Shown in pieces: positions 16,015-27,798 of a stretch of 45,482 bases of DNA (position 1 is its first letter; every line of letters starts with the position of its first letter). The notes below the pieces were generated by a model. That model was not told the DNA's origin and made no database searches. It worked only from the letters and a program-made list of their open reading frames with translations. The translations under genes were made by a program, and so were the position numbers. The DNA is from Candidatus Peregrinibacteria bacterium (lineage in GTDB: Bacteria > Patescibacteriota > Gracilibacteria > Peribacterales > Peribacteraceae). Location: positions 1 to 45,482 of the forward strand of contig JACOTD010000046.1 of assembly GCA_016178535.1 (NCBI GenBank). The letters run 5' to 3'.

Positions 16015-16626
16015 TTCATCTGTGAGCCTCAACTCGCCCCGCTCGATCATCTCCAGCACCCTGGGGTACCACTCCTTCTCCAGTTCCTGCACTCTCTCTT
16101 TGAGCGTCTCCGGTGTGTCCGTGGGCAGCACGGGACACGTTTTTTGGAAGATGATTTTTCCCGTGTCGATGCCTTCATCCATCACGTGAATGGTCATGCC
16201 GGATTCCTTCTCGCCGGCCGCGATCACCGCTTCGTGCACCTTCATCCCGAACATGTTCCTCCCGCCGTGTTTGGGCAAGAGAGCGGGATGCACATTCAAG
16301 ATCCTGTTTGGCCACTCACGGATGCACTGTGGACTGACGATGTGCATCCAGCCCATTGCGGCGATGAGGAGATCGGGATGAGGGCCCGGTCCCACGAGCG
16401 CCAACTCCATGATGCTGCGCGGGATCAGGTGCCGGTACGAACCGGCCTCATCCGCATCGGGAACGAGGATCGGAATGTTGCACTGCCTCGCCTTGTGGGC
16501 ACAACCGCGATCCATGCGATCGGTAACGAGCCCCACGCAGCGTGCGCTGAGACTCCCATCCGCGATGCGGTCGAGGACGGCCTGGAAGGTGGTGCCGCGG
16601 GAGGAGGAGAGGACGACGAACTTCAA
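16006..16626 (-). CDS. purN: Phosphoribosylglycinamide formyltransferase
   Basis: The protein has 206 residues, the usual GAR transformylase size. It transfers a formyl group from 10-formyl-tetrahydrofolate to glycinamide ribonucleotide in purine synthesis. The N-terminal SSSRGTTFQAVLD is the phosphate-binding loop. The catalytic Asn and His lie in ILNVHPALLPKHGG, and the Asp in HVMDEGIDTG. The best start is TTG at 16626, as no ATG lies close enough. The promoter lies inside the heptamer array at 16629-16684, and the stop TGA is supplied by the array at 15934-16014. No other purine gene is nearby. Confidence 0.92.
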   Translation of the reverse strand: MKFVVLSSSRGTTFQAVLDRIADGSLSARCVGLVTDRMDRGCAHKARQCNIPILVPDADEAGSYRHLIPRSIMELALVGPGPHPDLLIAAMGWMHIVSPQCIREWPNRILNVHPALLPKHGGRNMFGMKVHEAVIAAGEKESGMTIHVMDEGIDTGKIIFQKTCPVLPTDTPETLKERVQELEKEWYPRVLEMIERGELRLTDERN

Positions 16627-16628
16627 AT

Positions 16629-16684
16629 GGAAAATTGATAATTGAAAATTAAATTATCAATTTTCAATTATCAATTGTCAATTT
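16629..16684. repeat. Inverted heptamer array, ATTGATA type
   Basis: AATTGATAATTGAAAATT and the inverted ATTATCAATTTTCAATTATC units fill the space between purN and the CofE-like gene. The array provides the TGA stop of the CofE-like gene and a near-consensus promoter for purN. Confidence 0.85.
16653..16681 (-). promoter_or_regulatory. purN promoter within a heptamer array
   Basis: On the minus strand a perfect TTGACA (16676-16681), a 17-nt spacer and GATAAT (16653-16658) lie inside the repeat. The predicted start is about 20 bases before the TTG of purN. The -35 overlaps the stop codon of the upstream CofE-like gene. Confidence 0.6.
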
Positions 16685-17496
16685 CCCGCCCGAAGGATTT
16701 TTCCTCCACAATCTCCGAAAAGATCTCCTTCGCGAGAAATTCCCGGCACCCACCCTTCGCTGTCGCTCAGGGCAAGTCCATGATCACGCACAATGACCGC
16801 GGGGATCGATTGGCCTGCGTTGCCCATGAGGAAGTTCGCGGCGACGGCGAGTTGGTCCGCGACGGCTTCAATCGTGATGTGGAGCGGCTTGCCGAAGAGA
16901 TCCAGCTTCCCGATTTGGCTCGCAAGCGGATCCATGCCGCTCACGGCGAGGGCGAAGGCGGTGACGCCCAGTCTTCGCGGACGCACGCAGGAGTCCGTGA
17001 GGATCACAGCAAGGCGGCAATTGTTCCTTGTTCCTTGTTCCTTGTTTCTTGTTCGATGCCCCATGAGCGCGCGTTTCATTTTTCCCACGGAACCAACGGG
17101 ATCTCTCGGCCACCCGATGGCGAATCCCGCCGCGACGTTCGATTCATCCAATCCCGCATTCGCCGTGAGGATCGATCCTGAGGAAAGTCCCTCGGGATGC
17201 AGCTCCGTGAGGAGCACGTGAGAACAATGGCCGACGATCTCTCCATGGAGGCGCTGCGTCTCTCGGAGAACTGCCTCGCAGAATTCGGCGCTGCGTCCGG
17301 TCTTCTCGCTCCAGGCAATCGCTTCTTGACCCGGCTTCAGGCTCGAGAGATCGATCATTGCTCCCTCGACGGTCGCGACGGCTTTGGAAGAGAGGACGAC
17401 AATGTCCCCGTCGCGTTGTTCGATCATCGTTGCGATCATGCTCGCGAGATCATCGTGCGGACGGAGAATCGGGGTGTGAACGGGAAGCAATTCCAT
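16678..17496 (-). CDS. CofE-like gamma-glutamyl ligase family protein
   Basis: The protein has 272 residues. It fits the coenzyme F420-0:L-glutamate ligase (CofE/FbiB N-terminal) family: VVLSSKAVATVEGAMIDL near the start, the TANAGLDESNVA motif, ILTDSCVRPRRLGVTAFAL and a late ADQLAVAANFLMGNAGQSIPAV. Members add glutamate through an amide bond using GTP and a metal. No F420 pathway is seen here, so the true substrate is open. A TTGTTCC heptamer array is translated in frame (about residues 148-159), and a REP-like repeat encodes part of the C-terminus. Start at 17496 follows TATTCT by six bases, as in a leaderless mRNA. Confidence 0.8.
   Translation of the reverse strand: MELLPVHTPILRPHDDLASMIATMIEQRDGDIVVLSSKAVATVEGAMIDLSSLKPGQEAIAWSEKTGRSAEFCEAVLRETQRLHGEIVGHCSHVLLTELHPEGLSSGSILTANAGLDESNVAAGFAIGWPRDPVGSVGKMKRALMGHRTRNKEQGTRNNCRLAVILTDSCVRPRRLGVTAFALAVSGMDPLASQIGKLDLFGKPLHITIEAVADQLAVAANFLMGNAGQSIPAVIVRDHGLALSDSEGWVPGISREGDLFGDCGGKILRAGN
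16753..16776. repeat. REP-like repeat in the CofE-like gene
   Basis: CCTTCGCTGTCGCTCAGGGC is a variant of the CTTCGAC...CTCAGGG repeat found at 264-317, 28271-28290 and 39035-39108. It encodes the residues ALSDSEG in a C-terminal extension past the conserved family core. Confidence 0.5.
17021..17056. repeat. Heptamer array inside the CofE-like gene
   Basis: Five units of TTGTTCC/TTGTTTC type are read on the minus strand as TRNKEQGTRN. This splits the family motif region between KRALMGH and CRLAVILTD, where other members have a short turn. Confidence 0.8.
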
Positions 17497-17608
17497 GGTC
17501 CGAGAATACCAGGGATCTCGATTCACTGATGGTGATTTCCGCGACCATTCGAGATCGAGAAATGTTTTGACAAGAGATCATACTCGAAGCTTCATGCTAC
17601 AGGGAATG

Positions 17609-17638
17609 TTGTTCGCCGGATGCGCCGAGTACTAGAGT
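17609..17638 (+). promoter_or_regulatory. Promoter for the Cys/Ser-rich surface protein
   Basis: TTGTTC (17609-17614), an 18-nt spacer and TAGAGT (17633-17638) end seven bases before the ATG at 17646, which again suggests a leaderless mRNA. Confidence 0.5.
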
Positions 17639-17645
17639 ACCGCCA

Positions 17646-20600
17646 ATGTCTCCCCAGACTCTTTGGCGCAGAATCACGATCGGGATCTTCCTCACAATGG
17701 CGTTGGGCGTTGTGCTGTTTGCGAGGACACAGTTCAAGATTCACCCACAGAAGCTCCAAGGGATAGCCGCCTGTCGGAATGTAGATGAATTTTGTGTGGA
17801 TGCTGGATGTTGTATTGGTCTTTTCTGCGACCAGTCCACAGGGTTCAAATGTGCTTTGGGCGGCTACACGTGCCATCGATGTTCCATGGCCCCCTGCGTC
17901 GCAGACCCCAACGGAACCCTAAATCAACAAGCGTGCCTGGCGAATTGCCCTCCCTTCGGGAGCCCCGCCTGTGGAAGTTCATCCTCTCGGCAATGTAACG
18001 TCGATGCAGATTGCGGTTCCCCACAGACGCTCTGTTCACTCGGCATCTGTCCAGAAAAATGTGATCAAACAACCCACATGTGCGTGCCCCTGAATCCCAC
18101 TATTCCCTACCCTCAATGTTGCGGATTCGGCCCCGTACCCGCACCTGCACCCGCCCCAGCGCCAGCACCCGCTCCCGTCCCCGCTCCAGCGCCAGCACCC
18201 GCTCCCGCCCCAGCTCCCGCAGGATCCCCATCCCCTTCTCCTTCACCGGCTCCAGCTCCAGCTCCCGCTCCATCTCCCTCACCCTCCCCCCCACCCCCTC
18301 CCCCCCCATCGGCCTCGAGCGCACCGCCGCAGTGCCAGACCGATCAGGACTGTGATCCCGGGTGCGGCATCTGCAATGGGCAGGTGAGTGGTATGACTTG
18401 TACTTGCAGTTCAGTTTGTGTAGGGGGCGTCTGTACGAGGATGGGGCGCCCGAAGATTTGCACGCCGTGCGGCGGTTCTTCCTCATCCGCATCTTCCTCA
18501 GCCTCCTCCGCTTCGTCGAGTGCCGGTTGCACGCCCTGCAACCAGGGCAAGTGCGATGGGGGCGACAGTTGCGTTCCCATCGGCCGAGGACAGTGCTGGA
18601 GAGAAGTGGTCGCTTGCGATGCGAACGGGTGTTTCATGGGCTGCTGGCCACAGCAGTGCGCATGCCAGGCATCATCCCAGAGTTCCGCCTCGAGCGCATC
18701 CTCGGCATCGTCTGCGAATTCCTCGGCGTCTTCGGCAAGTTCCTCCTCCTCGAGCACCGAGTACTTCTACTGTTGCCTCTCGCCGGGGATTGCTTGTTAC
18801 CAGGTCATCTCCTGTCCACCTCAATTTCAGAGGTATCCCGATCAGCAATCGTGCGACGCGGATTGCATCCGGTCGAGCGCATCATCTTCAGAAGCGAGTT
18901 CACAATCGAGCGCAACATCGTCATCATCGTCGACCACGGAGTGCACCGGCATCGAGTGCTTCGTCGGCGGTCAGGCGTTCTGCCAATTGCAAGATCCCGG
19001 CTCCAAATGCGTCGAAGACCTCAACAACCCCCCCCAGTGCTTCGATTGTGTCTCAGGCGGCAGCTCGAGCAGCGCGAATGGCGGCTCCTCCAGCAGCGCC
19101 TCTTCCGGATCGAACGGCTCGAATTCCTCCGGCTCCAAATCCTCCGGCTCGTCCTCGGCGGGATCGAAGTCTTCCGGTTCCTCGAAATCCGGAAGCGCAT
19201 CCTCCGGATCCAAGTCTTCCGGTTCTTCCAAATCGGGAAGCTCCTCCAGCGCTCCTCTCTTCTGCGATCCCTTTGGATGCATCCTCGGCGGCAATCAAGC
19301 CTGCGCCGATCAAGGGAAGAAATGCGTCGTCAATGTGAACAACCCGCCCAATTGTTTTGACTGTGAGGGGGGGTCCAGTTCCTCCTCACAAGGATCTTCC
19401 GGTTCGAACGGATCGAATTCCTCGGGTTCCAACTCCTCCAATTCTTCGTGCGATGGAGTACTCGTCTGCCACGCGCCACCGGCATGCGATCCCTTCGAAG
19501 GTCAGATCTGTCCTCCTCAAACTCCAATATGTGAGTGTGTGACGAACAGTTCTTCAGAATCCAATTCTTCGCAATCGTCGAGTTCCTCTTCCGTCTTCAC
19601 TGGGCTGTGCGGTGATGGACTCCTGCAGCAGGGCGAAGACTGCGATCTCGGTTCCACGTGCGCCAAGGATCCGGCGAGCTGCAATCGCGTACCGGGAACG
19701 GCGGGCGGGGTGTGCGCGTGCGATCCGCATGATCCCAACTGTCATCTGATCGCGGGCACGTCCTACCAGAAGGGATGCCAATGGCCGCGCTGCGGCGACG
19801 GCGTCATCAATAACTTCGTGAATCTCAACGGCTTGCAGCTGAACTTCGACTTCCTTCGCGAGGAGTGCGACGACGGTCCCAAGAACGGGACGCCGGACGA
19901 CCCCTGCTCCGTCTCGTGCAGAATCATCACGAGCTCTTCCTCCTCTTCCAGCATCCGTCTCCTCTCCTGCGGCAACGGCATCCTCGATCCCGGCGAGCAG
20001 TGTGATTTCGGCACGCAGAACGGCCTGCCCGGCAGTGCGTGTTCTTCCTACTGTCAATTCACCGCCCTCCCAGGCTGCGGCGACGGTCATCTGGATCAAG
20101 GCGAAATCTGCGACGACGGGGCGAGCAACGGCACCCCCGGCGACGCCTGCACGCTCGAGTGCAAGAGGACGATCACGCAACCGTGCAGCGGGAGGCAACA
20201 GTGCGGCAGCAACGTCTGCTCGAGCGGCGCCTGCGCGGGCTGCACCACGGATGCCCAGTGTCCGGGAGGCGAGAGCTGTGTGAGCGGCCTCTGTATCCCC
20301 AAGGCGTCCTGCGGCGACGGCATCCGCCAACCGGGCGAGCGATGCGACGACGGATCGCGCTGCGCCGCCGATCCCGCAAGCTGCAACAGAGCACCCCTCA
20401 CGCGCGCCGCCAATTGCGCATGCATCCCCGGCGATCCCACTTGCATCGCCCTGCCCGATCTGATGTGGAGTGAGGCGTGCACGTGGTCCTTCTGCGGCAA
20501 TGACATCCTGGATAACTGGGCGGTATGGAACGGCAAGACCGTGGACTACGTCGGTTTGCACGAGGAATGCGACCATGGCGCGCAGAACGGCAAACCAGGC

Positions 20601-21497
20601 GACGGTTGCACAACGTCCTGCCTGCTCGTTCGTCCGGACCTCTGCGGGAATGGCGCCGTCGATGCGGGGGAGCAGTGCGATCTCGGTTCCAAGAACGGCA
20701 AGCCGGGGATCACCTGTTCCTCCACGTGCCAATCGGTCGTGCCTGCACGCTGCGGCAATGCACGACTCGAGGGAGGCGAGGAGTGCGATGATGGAGGCAA
20801 GAACGGCACGCCCGGCGACGGCTGCTCGAATTCCTGCACGCGGCTCACGCTGTCTCGCACCTTCTGCGGCAATGGCAAGCTCGATCCCGGCGAAGAGTGC
20901 GATCATGCCGACCAGAACGGCACGGACGGCGTCTGTTCGGGGAACTGCCTGCTCCTCCAGGGATTCTGCGGGGATGGCATCGTCCAGAAGCTGCTGGGCG
21001 AGCAGTGCGAGCCTTCCACGTTCGACAATTCGCTGCCCTACCACTGCGGCAACGACTGCCGGTTTGCGAGCGACTTCTGCGGCGACGGCGTCATTCAGGC
21101 CGGCGAACAGTGCGATGACGCCGGCTTCAATTCCGACGCGCTCCCCGATCACTGCCGCACGAACTGCTCCGCCTCCCGCTGCGGCGACGGCATCCTCGAT
21201 TCCGGCGAACAGTGCGATGACGGCGCTCGCAATGGAAAACCCGGCGACCCCTGCGATCTCTTCTGCCGCATCAAGAATGCCGCGGCCCCCGAGAACCTCG
21301 CGCAAACGATCGAGCTGCCGTTGCTCGCGTCCTTCACGCGGCAGCCGCAAACGGGAACGGGTATCACCACCATCGCCATCTCGCATCCGCCTGCGGGCAG
21401 AACCGGTCCCGCGTCCGTGGCGTTCATGGCGGCAGGTGCGGCTGCGGGGTACGCGTGGGTGAGGAGAAGAAGAAGGAGGAAGATGGAGAGGGGATGA
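17646..21497 (+). CDS. Cys- and Ser-rich surface protein, Myxococcus-type repeats
   Basis: The protein has 1283 residues. It has a signal or anchor segment (about 9-27), Cys-rich modules, a long Pro-Ala linker (about 160-228) and Ser-rich linkers. From about residue 655 to 1210 there are twelve units of CGDGxLDxGExCDDGxxNGxPGDxCxxxC type, the DUF4215/Myxococcus Cys-rich repeat. The C-terminus has Thr-Gly-Pro, a hydrophobic stretch (about 1255-1273) and a run of arginines, the shape of a membrane-anchoring sorting tail. The protein is almost certainly exported and rich in disulfides. The Cys modules suggest adhesion or host contact, which for a CPR cell is inference. Confidence 0.85.
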   Translation: MSPQTLWRRITIGIFLTMALGVVLFARTQFKIHPQKLQGIAACRNVDEFCVDAGCCIGLFCDQSTGFKCALGGYTCHRCSMAPCVADPNGTLNQQACLANCPPFGSPACGSSSSRQCNVDADCGSPQTLCSLGICPEKCDQTTHMCVPLNPTIPYPQCCGFGPVPAPAPAPAPAPAPVPAPAPAPAPAPAPAGSPSPSPSPAPAPAPAPSPSPSPPPPPPPSASSAPPQCQTDQDCDPGCGICNGQVSGMTCTCSSVCVGGVCTRMGRPKICTPCGGSSSSASSSASSASSSAGCTPCNQGKCDGGDSCVPIGRGQCWREVVACDANGCFMGCWPQQCACQASSQSSASSASSASSANSSASSASSSSSSTEYFYCCLSPGIACYQVISCPPQFQRYPDQQSCDADCIRSSASSSEASSQSSATSSSSSTTECTGIECFVGGQAFCQLQDPGSKCVEDLNNPPQCFDCVSGGSSSSANGGSSSSASSGSNGSNSSGSKSSGSSSAGSKSSGSSKSGSASSGSKSSGSSKSGSSSSAPLFCDPFGCILGGNQACADQGKKCVVNVNNPPNCFDCEGGSSSSSQGSSGSNGSNSSGSNSSNSSCDGVLVCHAPPACDPFEGQICPPQTPICECVTNSSSESNSSQSSSSSSVFTGLCGDGLLQQGEDCDLGSTCAKDPASCNRVPGTAGGVCACDPHDPNCHLIAGTSYQKGCQWPRCGDGVINNFVNLNGLQLNFDFLREECDDGPKNGTPDDPCSVSCRIITSSSSSSSIRLLSCGNGILDPGEQCDFGTQNGLPGSACSSYCQFTALPGCGDGHLDQGEICDDGASNGTPGDACTLECKRTITQPCSGRQQCGSNVCSSGACAGCTTDAQCPGGESCVSGLCIPKASCGDGIRQPGERCDDGSRCAADPASCNRAPLTRAANCACIPGDPTCIALPDLMWSEACTWSFCGNDILDNWAVWNGKTVDYVGLHEECDHGAQNGKPGDGCTTSCLLVRPDLCGNGAVDAGEQCDLGSKNGKPGITCSSTCQSVVPARCGNARLEGGEECDDGGKNGTPGDGCSNSCTRLTLSRTFCGNGKLDPGEECDHADQNGTDGVCSGNCLLLQGFCGDGIVQKLLGEQCEPSTFDNSLPYHCGNDCRFASDFCGDGVIQAGEQCDDAGFNSDALPDHCRTNCSASRCGDGILDSGEQCDDGARNGKPGDPCDLFCRIKNAAAPENLAQTIELPLLASFTRQPQTGTGITTIAISHPPAGRTGPASVAFMAAGAAAGYAWVRRRRRRKMERG

Positions 21498-21522
21498 GGC
21501 GAATGCCAGAGATCACATGGGA

Positions 21523-21610
21523 ATTGCAAGTTGCGAAGTGCGAATGGCGAATGACGTCATCAACTCGCAACTCGCAACTCGCAACTCGCAACTCGCACTT
21601 CGCAATTCGT
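21523..21610. repeat. Inverted heptamer array, ATTGCGA/CTCGCAA type
   Basis: Left arm GTTGCGA-AGTGCGA-ATGGCGA-ATGACG and right arm with repeated CTCGCAA units form a long potential hairpin in the gap between two converging genes. Confidence 0.85.
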
Positions 21611-21616
21611 TCGTCG

Positions 21617-22186
21617 TCACCAAATCTCCTGCAACGTCTCCGTCACGAACACATGCTCTTCGGTCGCCTGGTTCTTTTCCAGATCGATGCTCCGTACAAT
21701 GACCTCGAGTCTCGATGCCGACGCGTTGCGCAGGGCCAGATGCGATGGTTGCTCGGGGATCCAGAATGAGGCAGTGGCTTCGGGCGGGAGCGACCACCTC
21801 GTCGTTGTGTGCGTGGGATGATCCTTGCGCAAGCGATCGACCGATCCGCCGCGCATCTCGCGCAGGGTCCACGACGACGGCAGGGTCACGTGCGCTCCCG
21901 ATTCGGTCGTCTGGCGCACGTCGACGATGCCCCGCGTCCCTCCCCGCGTCACCGCCATCGTCACGGTCAGGGGTCGCGCATGTTCAAAGGTGATCGTGAG
22001 CGGAGATGCGGGCGTCATCATGCCGTTATGAAGTCTGAGGAGCACAACGCTCGCTGCGAGGAAGAGGAGGGCGGTCGTGAGGAAGACCATGCCCTGATGG
22101 AGAGCCGGACGTTGGGATTTCGAAGAGATCACGAGCAAATCGTACTCGCAGAGGTTTTTGTTGCCTATGATGCACAGTGGTACCAT
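21617..22186 (-). CDS. Single-span membrane protein, unknown
   Basis: The protein has 189 residues. A hydrophobic segment at about residues 33-52 (FLTTALLFLAASVVLL) separates a short N-terminus from a beta-rich domain of about 135 residues that would face outside. No catalytic pattern or family is recognised. It converges on the Cys/Ser-rich surface-protein gene and diverges from the zinc-ribbon gene, with only 29 bases between the two start codons. Confidence 0.65.
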   Translation of the reverse strand: MVPLCIIGNKNLCEYDLLVISSKSQRPALHQGMVFLTTALLFLAASVVLLRLHNGMMTPASPLTITFEHARPLTVTMAVTRGGTRGIVDVRQTTESGAHVTLPSSWTLREMRGGSVDRLRKDHPTHTTTRWSLPPEATASFWIPEQPSHLALRNASASRLEVIVRSIDLEKNQATEEHVFVTETLQEIW

Positions 22187-22215
22187 AGCTCGGTCCGTCC
22201 ATTTCCCCTTGTCCC

Positions 22216-22593
22216 ATGCATCTCGATCCCCACACCCTCCAGCAGATCATCCAGCGGATCTACCAGCAGATGCGCTGCCCGCAGTGCGGCAAGCGTGTGC
22301 CGATCGATTTCGCCGCCGTCCGCATGGCCGGCGATGACTTCATGCTCCTCCAACTCAGGTGCGATACCTGCGATGCCTACATCGTCCTTCACGCGTCCCT
22401 GCAAGGCACGGAACATCTGGGCGTGCGACACGAGGAGGACGGCACCGTGAATGCGTCATCGTCGCTCGCCCTGAAAGACGATGAGCTCGCGATGCTCCAT
22501 CAGGCGCTCCAGGAATCCGGCGGTTCCTTCGAGGCGCTCTTCAAACGGTACGGTCAGGCGGGAGATCCGTCCAAAGGGCCGACGATAGTGTGA
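22216..22593 (+). CDS. Zinc-ribbon protein
   Basis: The protein has 125 residues. CPQC near residue 21 and CDTC near residue 50 form a four-Cys zinc ribbon. A polar helical C-terminus follows, ending in a Lys/Gly-rich tail. Such ribbons usually bind nucleic acid or a protein partner; no specific role can be assigned. It diverges from the single-span membrane protein gene. The stop lies at the edge of the next heptamer array. Confidence 0.7.
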   Translation: MHLDPHTLQQIIQRIYQQMRCPQCGKRVPIDFAAVRMAGDDFMLLQLRCDTCDAYIVLHASLQGTEHLGVRHEEDGTVNASSSLALKDDELAMLHQALQESGGSFEALFKRYGQAGDPSKGPTIV

Positions 22594-22597
22594 CGGA

Positions 22598-22692
22598 AGA
22601 AACAAGAAACAAGACGCAAGAAACAAAAAGCCAGTGGCCAGTCAGACATTGGTGAATTCTTTGCATCTTGTGTCTTGCATCTTCTTTCTTTC
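22598..22692. repeat. Inverted heptamer array, AAGAAAC type
   Basis: Left arm AAGAAAC-AAGAAAC-AAGACGC-AAGAAAC and right arm TTTGCATC-TTGTGTC-TTGCATC-TTC, separated by a 40-base centre. It has the same organisation as the arrays at 15130-15216 and 45213-45325. Confidence 0.8.
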
Positions 22693-22715
22693 ATCGAGAT
22701 CAGTATGATGCCAGC

Positions 22716-23003
22716 ATGCCCCTTTTGATCACGTGTTGTGTTTTCCTCCTGATCCTCACGGCGTGCCGGGCTCCGTCGAATCTCCCTCTGATCGGCAGCG
22801 GCGCTGTGACGTTCAAGACCGCGACCGGTCTTCTCCAGAATGTCCAGAAGGAAGTCAACGACACGGTCGAATTGGGCACGATGGGCATCACGAAAGCGAA
22901 GCAGGTCGCTTCGGAAGGGAAAGTGCGCGTCCAGAACGTGCAGAGCGGAATCCAGAAGATCACGGAAGGGGCAGGGTTGATCAAGAAAGGGGTGGGAAAG
23001 TAG
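22716..23003 (+). CDS. Small lipoprotein
   Basis: The protein has 95 residues. The N-terminus is a lipoprotein signal: a hydrophobic run ending LILTAC, with Cys18 as the lipid-modified residue. The rest is a short amphipathic helical region rich in Lys, Val and Gln. No family recognised. The ATG at 22716 is chosen because it gives the clean lipobox and lies six bases after TATGAT (22704-22709), consistent with a leaderless transcript. It is 200 bases upstream of rpoC on the same strand. Confidence 0.7.
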   Translation: MPLLITCCVFLLILTACRAPSNLPLIGSGAVTFKTATGLLQNVQKEVNDTVELGTMGITKAKQVASEGKVRVQNVQSGIQKITEGAGLIKKGVGK

Positions 23004-23024
23004 GGGATTCCGTCGCCATTTCAC

Positions 23025-23052
23025 TTGCATCTCCTTCGGAAATCCGTACAAT
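23025..23052 (+). promoter_or_regulatory. Possible rpoC promoter
   Basis: TTGCAT (23025-23030), a 16-nt spacer and TACAAT (23047-23052) would give a leader of about 145 nt before rpoC. The leader includes a degenerate heptamer array at 23136-23175. Confidence 0.4.
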
Positions 23053-23135
23053 TGGCGGCGAAACCACCGACGTTCCTCCCGTGATAGAGACGATCACCAG
23101 GCGAGAGCGGCGGGTTTTCGTAGGTCATTACAAGA

Positions 23136-23175
23136 ATTGCGAATCTACTTCCATCATCCGCAACTCGCCATTCTC
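23136..23175. repeat. Degenerate heptamer array upstream of rpoC
   Basis: GAATTGCGAAT and the inverted ATCCGCAACTCGCCATTC are remnants of the ATTGCGA type on either side of a short centre, 30 bases before the rpoC start. Confidence 0.5.
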
Positions 23176-23204
23176 TTCCCATCATCCTCTTCCACTCCGT
23201 TCCT

Positions 23205-27113
<3,909 letters not shown>

Positions 27114-27118
27114 CCGTT

Positions 27119-27163
27119 GGCTCGTTATTTCCACTCATCAAGAAACGAGCTAACGAGCTAACC
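27119..27163. repeat. Hairpin with CGAGCTAA octamer repeat after rpoC
   Basis: GCTCGTT (27120-27126) pairs with AACGAGC (27144-27150), and the unit ACGAGCTA is repeated with an 8-bp period. It begins just after the rpoC stop and may reduce read-through or protect the mRNA end. Confidence 0.55.
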
Positions 27164-27203
27164 AGCGAACGAATCCCATCGTCCAAGCTTTACTTCCGAC
27201 CCG

Positions 27204-27233
27204 TTCACCATTACCATCCGCCAACACTATAGT
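27204..27233 (+). promoter_or_regulatory. Promoter for rpsL
   Basis: TTCACC (27204-27209), an 18-nt spacer and TATAGT (27228-27233). The rpsL ATG is about 35 bases past the predicted transcript start, with no clear Shine-Dalgarno site. Confidence 0.5.
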
Positions 27234-27273
27234 CAGGGCGTTCGCTTCCTCTCTCTTTATTCTCCTACGATTT

Positions 27274-27693
27274 ATGCCCACCGTTCATCAATTGATCCGC
27301 AAGCGCCGCAGAGACAAGCGCCAGAAATCGAAAACTCCCGCGCTCCAAACTGCATGGAATTCCCTCAACATGCGCAACATTCCTCTGGCAAACGGCGCCC
27401 CCTTCAAGCGGGGAGTATGCATCAAGGTGACGACGATGACGCCCAAGAAGCCAAACTCCGCTCTCCGGAAGATCGCGCGTGTGCGCCTCACCAACGGCAA
27501 CGAGGTGAAGGCGTACATCATGGGCGAAGGGCACAATCTCCAGGAGCACTCGGTGGTCCTCGTGCGCGGCGGCCGCGTGAAAGATCTCCCCGGAGTGCGC
27601 TACCACATCATCCGCGGCGTGCTCGATACCGAGGGCGTGCGCGATCGCAAGCAGGGACGATCGAGGTATGGAGCAAAACGTCCGAAATCCTGA
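27274..27693 (+). CDS. rpsL: Ribosomal protein S12
   Basis: The protein has 139 residues (E. coli S12 has 124). It sits at the decoding centre of the small subunit. [11 protein letters not shown] (Lys58, Lys59) and [11 protein letters not shown] (Lys103) are the conserved decoding loops where streptomycin-resistance changes occur in other bacteria; both are wild type here. The extra length is an insertion at about residues 28-45 before KRGVC, a region that also varies in length in other phyla. It is followed by rpsG after 105 bases. Confidence 0.97.
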   Translation: MPTVHQLIRKRRRDKRQKSKTPALQTAWNSLNMRNIPLANGAPFKRGVCIKVTTMTPKKPNSALRKIARVRLTNGNEVKAYIMGEGHNLQEHSVVLVRGGRVKDLPGVRYHIIRGVLDTEGVRDRKQGRSRYGAKRPKS

Positions 27694-27798
27694 TTCCATT
27701 TTCGTTTTTTGTTTCTGGTTTCTCGATTGCCCGCTTCATTTAGCGCTCTGAACATCGCATCGAAAAACGAGCAAACGATTCACAGCCCCCACCTCCCT

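Noticed and set aside
18100-18330. Pro-Ala tract of the Cys-rich protein as assembly noise
   Set aside because: The frame stays open on both sides and codons vary within the tract, so it reads as a true linker.
19554-21386. Antisense open frame of 610 codons opposite the Cys-rich protein
   Set aside because: Ala/Val/Gly-rich shadow of the repeated CGDG codons; no start signal, and the plus strand is clearly coding.
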